17,989 nucleotides of DNA from positions 1-17,989 of the forward strand of contig FWWN02000408.1 of NCBI GenBank assembly GCA_900175165.2, read 5' to 3'. Of this stretch, positions 9,988 through 17,989 are shown piece by piece (position 1 is the stretch's first letter; each line of letters opens with the position of its first letter). The notes under the pieces were generated by a model that was not told the origin of the DNA, did no database searches, and was given only the letters and a program-made list of their open reading frames with translations. A program made the translations under genes and the position numbers. The stretch is from Rhizomucor pusillus (taxonomy: Eukaryota; Mucoromycota; Mucoromycetes; Mucorales; Lichtheimiaceae).

Positions 9988-11371
9988 ATGCCCTTTGCTA
10001 GATCCGCTCAAGCAATCGTGCGATCTCGCACGATCCACTCTCCATTATCTTCCAAGCAACTCGTAAACAACAAGCTTGGAGCATTGCAGCGATCACTGAC
10101 TACCAACCGTCTACTGAGTTCCTCGGCTGCGCATTTCAACGACAATGAATGGCGGATAGAACCTAAAGAGAAAACCGAGACACAAGCAGCTGTCAAGAAA
10201 AGATTACCCTTAAAAGTCGAATATGATATCCCACGAGAAAAGAAGCATCTCTACGTCGTTCCAAAAGACCCGTACGATGCGAGCCATCGAGTATCTCGAC
10301 TGTTGAAGGAAACATCAATAGAAGAAGCAATTTCATACACTGAAGCTTTACGCATTGGCTTACAATCTACCGCTATTTGGAACCTCCTGATGAAGGCTTG
10401 TGCAGAAGAGGGCCGTGCCAACCTAGCAGATAAATGCTTTGTGCAGGTATAGAAGATACACAATTGCTGGCTCACGTTAAAAACCTTTTGCTGATGACTT
10501 CACATAGATGCGCAAGCGAGGATTTAAACCGAGCCACTTGACGTTTACGCACTTGTTGTCTGCTCTTGCCAAATCTAAATCACCAGATGCCGTCGAACGT
10601 GCAGAGGAATGGCTTGAAAAGATGCAGTATAATTACAATTTGACGCCGACAGAAAAACAGTACAATACGTTGTTACAAGTATACGAGAGGACAAACCACA
10701 GTACGGATCAAGTTTTTGGACGTCTACGTAACCTTCCATTTAAACCTGACAGCATAACGTTTACTATCCTGTTTAAATGTGCTGCGCGCGATGAAAATGC
10801 AAAAAATGTTCGATTTCTCTGGAAAGAGATGGAGAAGGAGCTAGAACGATCAAAACCCGTAGGAAAAGACACATCATCATCGTCAGAACAATCAAAGTTA
10901 GCACAAAAGGCTGCAGAGCTACTGGAGAGAGATACCACGTTCAAGGAAGCCGTCAAGGAAAAGCAGATTTCACGGCTGCAATTGGATGATCCGCTTATCG
11001 TATCTATGCTACGCGCATTGGCACAAACAGCAACCAAGAGCGATGATTTATGGTTTGGAATCCGGGTCATTGAAAGCCTCTATGGTCTTCGACCGCCTAC
11101 GATAGAAAAGAGGATCAAGGAGCAATTGAAAGAACAATATGAACCTTTCAAGAGACGACCGATGGAAATAACAAACCCGACTCTTGACAGTATCCTCTGG
11201 CTTTGTGGCAGTCTCGGTCAGTTCAAGCTAGGTCGTGAATATTACAAGGAAGCTGTCCGAAAATTCCCTGCCTACAAACCAGACCATATCGTGATAAAGA
11301 AAGCAGGGTGGTTAGGAGTTGAAGAAAGTAAGATGTATCAAAATGCTAGAATAAATAGAAGGAATCGCTAG
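9988..11371 (+). CDS. pentatricopeptide-repeat protein, probably mitochondrial
   Basis: RNA-binding PPR protein, probably acting on mitochondrial transcripts; its exact target cannot be told. Two exons, 9988-10446 and 10508-11371, joined in phase 0; 1323 nt, 440 aa. The first 50 residues are rich in Arg, Ser and Thr with almost no acidic residues, as in a mitochondrial presequence. Helix-turn-helix PPR units are visible at about 128-162 (IWNLLMKACAEEGRANLADKCF..MRKRGFKP), then SHLTFTHLLSALAKS..., QYNTLLQVYERT... and DSITFTILFKCAARDEN.... A polar serine/lysine-rich segment near 270-290 precedes a helical C-terminal part. The intron cuts between two residues of the first unit. An ATG-less extension exists upstream; the ATG at 9988 is the first in frame. 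Its stop is only 10 bases from the stop of the convergent PIL1 gene. Confidence 0.85.
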
Positions 11372-11381
11372 ATGTTTAATA

Positions 11382-12478
11382 TCACTCCAGTTTTTTCTCC
11401 TTTTGAATGATTCGTTGATACAACTGATTGTAATCTACGCTCGTCAAGTAATTTTCCAAAGCGGATTTCTCGTTCTCGATAGATGCTTCTTCGTTCATCA
11501 CCATCGCGGCGGCGTTATAAGCTGGTAGAGACTCTTCAAGGTGTTCTTCCTTTAGCAATTGAGCGTCTTGCTTATCGCGTTCTAAAAATGACAGCAACGT
11601 CGACGAATCAGCTTGAGGAGGATGCCAACCATCCACCGCTAGCAAGCAATCGATAAGGATCATATCGGCATCCTGGTGCTTGTCGTACGGTGGTCTGGGT
11701 CCAGGTGTAATGTCGAGGAGATCTACCAAATACTTGCCAAAACTCGCCAGCAGCGCCGATTTTTCCGCATATTCCTGCATGGCCGCAAACTTGAGATGAA
11801 AAGCTTCCCGAAGCGCGAACCGTTTGTAGTCGTTCATCTGATTCTGTTTATCCTGCACCGATTGACGCAGCTCTGATAATTCCCGTTCAAACTGTGCAAT
11901 TTGTTTGGTACTCGTTGGGTTCGTTTTTTGCAAATGCTGGATTCGAGCTTCGAGCGATTTCATCTTTTCTCGCTCTGACGACAGAACCGTCTGATCTCGT
12001 TCACGGATACTTTTAATGATCTGCCGATGCCGCCTGTATCTTTCTTCCGTAGACCAACGATTGCATATGGGTTAACACTTTCGCCAGGGGAGCCACTACT
12101 GCTGCTGGAACTTAACTGATATATTCATTGTCAATTTCTTGCTGCTTTTCCATCAAGGCAGCCAGTTTTTCGCCTATGTTCTTTATCTACATTTGAGCCT
12201 TTTACGTGGCATATGTTTTCTCTCGTTCCATTAAGTACTTGTATGTCTTCGTTCCCGTCCTCGCCTTCTTCCTCGATCCAGCTCAGGAATGCTTTCCGCG
12301 TCTCTTGCTGATGGTACGCAGACAATCGCAGCGCGGCAAGGTCATTGCGTTCCTCGTAGATCCACAGCGAGAGTGCTTTGGTGTCTGGTGTCTGCAAAGG
12401 GTTCTGTTTCGCAAGCCTGGAACATACATCCGCCTTTATTTTACCGAGAGAGTAGTGGAGGTCTTTTCTGAGGCTCAT
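11382..12478 (-). CDS. PIL1: Pil1/Lsp1-type eisosome BAR-domain protein
   Basis: Cytosolic BAR-type protein that coats and bends the plasma membrane at eisosomes. Exons on the minus strand: 12478-12239, 12186-12117, 12043-11382; 972 nt, 323 aa (yeast Pil1 is 339). The order of blocks follows Pil1: a basic N-terminal segment (SLRKDLHYSLGKIKADVCSRL), a helix with SLWIYEERNDLAALRLSAYHQQETRKAFLSW, GEKLAALMEKQQEIDNEYIKRYRRHRQIIKSIRERD, a long coiled coil, then DYKRFALREAFHLKFAAMQEYAEKSALLASFGKYLVDLLDITPGP, which matches the most conserved Pil1 region (NLLDDSPVVPG). The C-terminal tail is acidic. Both introns were placed from phase and alignment; the second acceptor (ACGGAAG) is weak. An overlapping upstream ATG at 12545 opens another frame of 34 codons, so the true start or a leader intron could differ. 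Confidence in the family is good but lower than for the neighbouring enzymes. Confidence 0.8.
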
Positions 12479-12545
12479 AACTATTTGCACGTTGCAGCAG
12501 GAGCAGTGAGAGTTCACGAGGCTGCTGTGAAACGTTTGGCGGCAT
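12441..12545 (-). other. possible uORF overlapping the PIL1 start
   Basis: ATG at 12545-12543 opens 34 codons and ends with TAA at 12443-12441, out of frame with and overlapping the PIL1 ATG at 12478. It could reduce PIL1 translation, or be the start of an alternatively spliced first exon, since CAAATAG just before the PIL1 ATG could act as an acceptor. No sequence evidence decides between these or chance. Confidence 0.2.
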
Positions 12546-13003
12546 CCTTTCCTTTCACTTGCAGGATCACCGCCCTATATGCGTCAAATAGCAAAGCCTT
12601 TATCGATTTTTGAACCACTCTCGGATTGGTCTAATGAAATCTTTTGCTTGGATGCTTATCGGGTCAAATATCGGCTAAGCGTGCTCACACGGTAGCAAGT
12701 TTCTGTATCAATCGTTGGTATTTACACGTTGCCGTACCGCAACACAAGTCCTTCCTGATTCACTAGGCCTTCGCTTTATCCTTGTCAATCCAGCCTCGAT
12801 TTTGCTTGTTTTCTTCAGCTACAAATTTCTGTGCGCACAAGCTCTTTAATATTCTGTAATTCTCTTGATTTTGGGTGTATAATCGAAAAATTGTCCCTGG
12901 GAGGCAATGCTTTGTACAGCCATTGTTTGCCCGACCTGAAATCAATGCTGCTGAAAATCGACCGACCCCGATTTGGCTTACTGAATCCGTCGTTTTCTCG
13001 AAT
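12479..13003. promoter_or_regulatory. divergent promoter region PIL1 / GPN2
   Basis: About 525 bases between the PIL1 start and the GPN2 start. Small overlapping frames of 60-74 codons on both strands (12763-13039) have no recognisable content. I see no TATA box near the expected distance or any RNA gene. It presumably serves both genes. Confidence 0.45.
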
Positions 13004-14169
13004 ATGCCGTTCGGTCAGGTAAATTGATTCTAAAGGCAAAATTTGACCATAAATGCTTACTGGCTAGAAAGGTTATTGTCGGTCCACCGGGATCGGGCAA
13101 AACGACTTACTGTTGGGGTGCCTATCAATACCTCACGGCGATTGGAAGGTATAAATTGCACCGTTCATCGATCCCGCGATTTATAATCGTTACTCACACA
13201 GCAACAAAACTTTGAACAGAAAAGTCGCCATTGTCAACCTGGATCCTGCAAATGACTTTATACCCTATCCTTGCGCCGTCAATGTAGCCGATCTTATTAC
13301 GCTCGACGATACTATGCGTGAACTTGGGCTAGGCCCCAACGGCGGCATCATGTTTTGTCTCGAATATCTCTTGGAAAATATTGATTGGCTCACGGAAAAG
13401 CTCGAAAAGTTGCAAGGTATGTATAGAGATGAAAAGTACACTGGTGTTTCAGGGAGAGTTTACTTGTACGCACTAGATCATTACATACTCTTTGATTTTC
13501 CGGGCCAAGTCGAGTTATTCACGCATCACAATGCTGTGAAGCAGATTTTGGAAAAGCTCGAAAAGTTGAATTACAGAGTAAGTTTGCAGGTAAATATGAT
13601 ATACGATTTGCTGATCTTGCGTGCTTGTAGCTCGTAGCAGTACATTTGGTTGATGCGCATTACTGTACTGATCCGGCAAAATATATATCGGTGCTGCTAC
13701 TATCCTTGAAAACGATGATACAACTGGAATTGCCGCATGTTAATGTCCTGTCGAAAATTGATCTCATCGAATCCTATGGGAAATTACGTGAGTAATTGAT
13801 CCATGAGCCTCTAAGCATTTGGAAGCTTAAGAATTTCTAGGATTTAATCTCGATTATTACACTGATGTGATGGATCTCTCGTACCTACTGGAATCTCTGA
13901 ACGATGATCCATTCGGAGCAAAGTACAAATCTTTGAATGCAGCGCTGTGCGAACTGATCGAGGATTTTTCACTCGTCGGTTTTTACACCCTCTGTGTTGA
14001 AGATAAAGATTCAATGACCAAGTTACAGCAAGTCATTGATAAGGCTGGAGGTTTTATTTTCGGCGGACTCACGGAAGGTAACGAGTCCATTATGCTCTCG
14101 GCTATGAAAGCTGGTTACCACGAGGACGTGAGCGACGTACAAGAACGATGGATTGACAACAAGGAATAG
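13004..14169 (+). CDS. GPN2: GPN-loop GTPase 2
   Basis: Small GTPase of the GPN family, needed with GPN1/Npa3 and GPN3 for assembly and nuclear import of RNA polymerases II and III. Six exons: 13004-13018, 13072-13148, 13220-13416, 13477-13577, 13631-13787, 13841-14169; 876 nt, 291 aa, slightly short of the usual 300 or so. The first coding exon is just five codons (MPFGQ), followed by [14 protein letters not shown] with the P-loop at residues 9-17. NLDPAND (37-43), the diagnostic GPN loop LGLGPNGG (Gly69-Pro70-Asn71), the G3 motif [15 protein letters not shown] (102 onward), [11 protein letters not shown] and the G4 motif SKIDL (171-175) all lie in the expected order. The end [14 protein letters not shown] and an acidic tail fit the family. 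It is convergent with the acyl-CoA oxidase, with 154 bases between stops. Confidence 0.94.
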
Positions 14170-14323
14170 TCATGTGTACATAGTGCATTCTCACTCTTAT
14201 TTGTGTATAAACTTAATTAGCGATGGAAAGTTTATTTCCTTTTCGAAGAATCCAAATCGTGGGAACTTCTTATTCTTTGTTTTGCAAGGATATAAAGTAT
14301 GTTATAGGTCGCAGAATGTACTA

Positions 14324-16855
14324 CTATTTTCGCTCAGTCAATGGCTTAATGTAGCGATCATGGTATTCTGGTTTTCCGATACTGCCTGGTTGCATCAATA
14401 CAGTATCAAAGTAAGCTGCCATAAAAAAAGATCCTTAAATAACTCGAATTGTAGAAGGTTATCCAAACTTTTGCTCATACCTTCATAGATATTTCCATCG
14501 TACTTGCCAATGGGCGCTTTGAGGACGAAGTCCGGGAATCCAAAGCCGTCCGTCAAACCGATGGCCTGATTGCGAAGACCTTTGCATGTCTTTTCCGTAT
14601 TACAAAAGTATATCAGCCAAAATTCTAACTCTCGTTCGCATAATGCTAATTTTTACCTCAAGATACAATGCTTCAATGTCCTTGACCTGCTGACCGATCA
14701 AGAATCCTGACTTGTAGCCTTGATCGCTGTATGTGTGAAGAGTATGAAGTCCCCACAAGAGAGTCATCCGTTGGAGAATAGCAACAACGTCTTTTGTCAG
14801 GTCACTGCTCTGTCTCTGGTTAACAAACTTTTCGAGAGCGTTGCTAAAGAGGAAGGTAGCTGCATGCATTTCCGCCACGCGAACTGAGTCCTTCAAGAGA
14901 TCGTTCCTATCGACACCCTTTTCCTGCGTATCCAAGATGCTCTTAAGCTATGTGTACCAAAGGATATGTAAGTGAGCTCCCTGATTATTCATAATGATTG
15001 CTATGTAAATACTCACACGTTTGACAAGGATAGCGTTCAATGCTTCTTCAATGAGTGACAAGTTATTGCAGCAAGCTGATACGTCTTGCACATTCCAAGT
15101 CGACTGGGCCAAATATTCCTTAGCTCTCAACATGTAATGCGTTGAACTCTTGAATAAAAGCTTGGGATAGTCGTCGTGCTTCAGTTTACGTGACAAGCGC
15201 TGCAGAAGCATACTGGCGGTCTGTTGAAGCAAAACCACGTTGTCGCCACCACCAGTTGTCAAAACACCGTAATCGGCGATAAGCTGACCAATGTAGTTGT
15301 ATGCCGAGTATGCGTGACCACCGCAAGCACGGCGACAGCTCTCTAGAATGTCTGCACCGTACCAGCCGCTGAGTCCTTTGAGACAGGCAGAGATGGCATG
15401 CATATCACTCATGTGATTGATATACACAGCCGGGTCCATATCTCCACCAGCTGTTAGGGTCTTGAATTGTTCATCGAGTGTATACAATCCTGCACGGACC
15501 ATATACATGAAGGCTGTAGCCGGCAAAAGACTGGCATAATGCGATTGATAATCCATAATTTGCTGGTTCTTGTTGCCCTGGCGACGAGTAATACCGTAGC
15601 GTGTTGCAATGACCACACCTTGCGCAATTACCATAATCGTGTTGAGGACAAGCATGATACGTTCTGGAATTAGCGTGGCATACATGACAGCAGGTGTAGG
15701 CGCAGGAGTATAGGTTCCATCACGATCGAGACTGACCCATCGAGCCAGCATGTTCGAGCGAGGTATACGAACTTGTCTAAACTGGATCCAGCCATTGTCG
15801 ATACCCGGTCTGCCAACTTTGTGGCCAACGTCTCCTGCAATGACGTTCGGCATCAATTCTCCAGTATCTTTATCACGCAGTTGCACGATAAACCAGTTGT
15901 GCCCAACATGCTTTCCACCAATGTACGTCTGAGCAATCACCGTGGTATGCGTAGCTGTTTGTCCAGCCATACCAATCCACCATTTTGTGGAGGTAATAGA
16001 TGGAGAATCAATGATAAATTCATCCGTCACCTGATCGTAAGTTGCTGTTGTTTCGATATCTCTCAATGCTGAGCTGTGGCCGAGTTCTGTCTATTAATTA
16101 TGCAGTAAGATAAGTATGATATACTTATGTATTCATACGTTTATAGTAGTAAATACTGACCATCGCAAAGCAGCCGAGAATTCGGTAGTTATCAACTTCA
16201 GGAAGCCAAATATCGCGCTGCTCGTCGCTTCCGAGCATTAGCAGCACATTCCGGAAAAGAGCAGTGTGCACACCAATACGCATGCCGAAACTTTCAGAGT
16301 AAAGGTTCAGAGCCTGAATAATAGCTTGTCCCAAGTCCTGGTCGATGCTTTGGATCACCGGGTCTTGCGTGAGCTGAAAAGCCCGCTGAATTTGGCCCAT
16401 AGTGCTGAGGGACGAGACGAATTAGACGCATTCCTTTTTCTTATTTTTCGTTCCAGACCCCTTTCATCCGAGCCTGCCAAATCTCACTTACAATTCGCGA
16501 GATTCTGCGTGAGACAGTGACAGAAAGTTGCGTGGAGGCTGCACGACAAGTTGCGGATCGCTCTTAATTATGTCGAATGCTTTTTGCTAAAAGGACATAG
16601 TTAAAAATCTTGACGGATACAGCATTGTTGCTTTCATCCTGTTACCAAAAGACGATACTGGCGCTCGCCACCAGCCCAAAAATGTGCCAGCTTTTGGATA
16701 TCGAAACTAGCAGCTGCTCGTTCCTCCTTCATATCTTGAGGTGCTTGAAGTGACATGGGAGAGGGCGTCAAGTTGAGCTGTGCCTTTATTTGTTCAAGAC
16801 GTGCAGCGGCCGTCTTTGCGTTCACGTCCGTGGATTGTTTAAGTGGAATGGTCAT
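14324..16855 (-). CDS. POX1: peroxisomal acyl-CoA oxidase
   Basis: Flavoenzyme that in the family oxidises acyl-CoA to trans-2-enoyl-CoA with release of hydrogen peroxide, first step of peroxisomal beta-oxidation. Seven exons on the minus strand: 16855-16646, 16586-16492, 16404-16161, 16090-15017, 14947-14657, 14589-14481, 14415-14324; 2115 nt, 704 aa, normal for the family. The N-terminal helical domain is followed by MRIGVHTALF, the flavin-binding strand region GCFAMTELGHSSALRDIETTATYD, KWWIGMAGQTATHTTVIAQ and DVGHKVGRPGIDNGWIQFRQVRIPRSNML, then CRRACGGHAYSAYNYIGQL. The motif usually reading CT(Y/F/W)EGDN is TTGGGDN here, so the catalytic glutamate position is Gly464 (codon 15250-15248). 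The last blocks are GLTDGFGFPDFVLKAPIGKYDGN and HDRYIKPLTERK-stop. There is no SKL-type PTS1, but RLEQIKAQL at residues 19-27 matches the PTS2 pattern. Confidence 0.94.
16775..16801 (-). other. PTS2-like peroxisomal targeting signal in acyl-CoA oxidase
   Basis: Residues 19-27, R-L-E-Q-I-K-A-Q-L, fit the PTS2 consensus (R/K)-(L/V/I/Q)-x-x-(L/V/I/H/Q)-(L/S/G/A/K/H)-x-(H/Q)-(L/A/F) at every position and lie within the N-terminal 30 residues, where Pex7 cargoes carry it. The protein ends ERK, which is not a PTS1. The match is direct; function is inference. Confidence 0.5.
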
Positions 16856-17484
16856 GACTTGTTTGTCTGTATACGTAAGAGGGGAAAAAAGCAATTCGGA
16901 GGATAGCAAGTTATTATATTTCGAGAATGTTTGGTCTGCTATAAAGTTTGAATGGGGAAGGCTCGCAAAGGCAGCGGAGGAACATGTGAATAATTCTGAT
17001 TGCAGCAAACACGGTTCCCAGGAAGTGTAATGGTAACACTGAATACTCGCTCCTCCGTTTTCTCTTACAACCTTTTGGGGACCGAGAATTGAACACATCG
17101 CTTGACTGCATTTACGATAGTTGCATGACTCGATCCGACATGGTATATTTAACGCAAAGCTGAATATTATATGCTCTCTCCCACGCCTAAATGCTTGAGC
17201 ATGCTCCCTCATAAAGACAACAACGCAATAGCATGCTTTATAAGCTATTATGCTCCAATTGCTCGTTAATATGCGTCACCTATCAAAGGCAAACCATTTA
17301 TATAGACACAGAACTACTAATTATCTGGACTTCTCTCATTTCGACTTAAAGGACTTTAATGTCCATCGAGGCCTCATGTCATAGACGTAGCAAGTATCAA
17401 TAACATTTTCCTAGAAGCTTATGATCATATCAAATAGCCATACAATAGGAAAAGCAATATGCATAATGTTCATTTGAATGCATA
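16856..17484. promoter_or_regulatory. upstream region of the acyl-CoA oxidase gene
   Basis: No supported gene. It contains a pyrimidine-rich stretch (minus strand) about 20-40 bases before the oxidase ATG, the split tRNA-like sequence at 17013-17094, and one ACGCAAA motif at 17152-17158 that shares GCAAAGCTG with the copy near 222. A 192-codon minus-strand frame through 17212-16634 is only the first oxidase exon plus untranslated leader and intron. Confidence 0.45.
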
Positions 17485-17862
17485 TTAGTAGTAAACAAGG
17501 TACAATGCAGATTTGCTAGAGTTTTGACAATATGCAAAAAAGGGACAAATTTGGGTACATGAGGCTGATACTAAGGAGCTTCTTGAGGACGGCTCTGCAA
17601 TGAGCTGATCGTACTGTATTTCCGAAAAATAAAGTCGCGTTTTTGCAGATGCATTTGGCGGACTTGCGAAGCTAAGCATGACGCTAATAAACGACATTAG
17701 TTGTCGCATTGCCGAAGTTTGATATTGACGCATTTCACAAACCTGTCTAGAATTGTGACAAAGCCATGCCGAGCTCCTCCGGTCAACTGCATAGTTCAGA
17801 TGGTGAGCATTAAGAACATATTATAGGAAAAGAATGACACTTACTGAATACCTGTTACTCAT
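17485..17862 (-). CDS. candidate small gene, unrecognised 86-aa protein
   Basis: Hypothetical model on the minus strand: 17862-17845, 17786-17743, 17683-17485; 261 nt, 86 aa. The first intron is convincing on its own: GTAAGTGT donor, CTGAAC branch site and ATGCAG acceptor. The second has a weaker GTTTGT donor but an ACTAAT branch-like site before TTATTAG. The product would begin MSNRYSLTGGARHGFVTILD and continue KTRLYFSEIQYDQLIAEP. I do not recognise it. An alternative acceptor 12 bases on keeps the frame, and a further intron ending near 17388 could add a C-terminus ending in RWTLKSFKSK. Codon use is not distinctive, so this could be noncoding DNA with chance signals. Confidence 0.28.
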
Positions 17863-17989
17863 TTTCTCAATGTGTGTTTAAATGTGTATCCTATCAATCT
17901 GTCGTATGCCATCGACTTATTGTGATACCCACATCACAAGTGCTCTCTGTTGCGACATTTATCTAAGCATTTATGAGAGTGCGAGACAA

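Noticed and set aside
12763..13039. Overlapping minus-strand frames of 60 and 74 codons
   Set aside because: They lie in the PIL1/GPN2 divergent promoter and run antisense over the GPN2 first exon; no splice context or family similarity supports them.
14153..14488. 111-codon plus-strand frame after GPN2
   Set aside because: It overlaps the GPN2 end and the last oxidase exons in antisense, with no recognisable content.

Overview
The window is nuclear DNA of a filamentous fungus. Genes sit close together on both strands, with many short introns (about 50-83 nt) carrying GT...AG ends and CTNAC/TTAAC-like branch sites. The protein set is fungal: Zn(II)2Cys6 regulator, eisosome Pil1-like protein, GPN-loop GTPase, multi-intron GPI16. 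The remembered look of the Pil1-like and hydrolase proteins suggests an early-diverging lineage such as Mucoromycota (Mucorales). That placement is inference; no rRNA or other marker is present.

Layout, left to right. Positions 1-478: intergenic DNA, probably a two-way promoter, with a striking array of (A/G)CGCAAA motifs at 21-22 bp spacing and a possible first exon of a leftward gene. 479-2587 (+): GPI transamidase subunit GPI16/PIG-T, 11 exons. 2760-4560 (+): mitochondrial pyruvate dehydrogenase kinase, 9 exons. 4983-7034 (-): Zn2Cys6 transcription factor, 4 exons. 7705-8682 (-): aminodeoxychorismate lyase ABZ2, 5 exons. 8780-9925 (+): alpha/beta hydrolase whose nucleophile-elbow serine is an aspartate. 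9988-11371 (+): mitochondrial PPR protein. 11382-12478 (-): Pil1/Lsp1-type eisosome BAR protein. 13004-14169 (+): GPN2 GTPase. 14324-16855 (-): peroxisomal acyl-CoA oxidase with a PTS2-like N-terminus, no PTS1, and glycine where the catalytic glutamate is expected. 17485-17862 (-): weak candidate small gene.

The genes do not form a pathway or cluster. They are housekeeping and metabolic loci: GPI anchoring, PDH control, folate/PABA synthesis, mitochondrial RNA, plasma-membrane domains, RNA polymerase assembly and beta-oxidation. Exon models were built by hand from splice signals, reading phase and family similarity; every multi-exon model closes in frame. I see no mobile element, CRISPR array, virus or biosynthetic cluster. 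The most interesting signals are the phased motif array, the two enzymes with replaced catalytic residues, the PTS2 and the two GC-AG introns.
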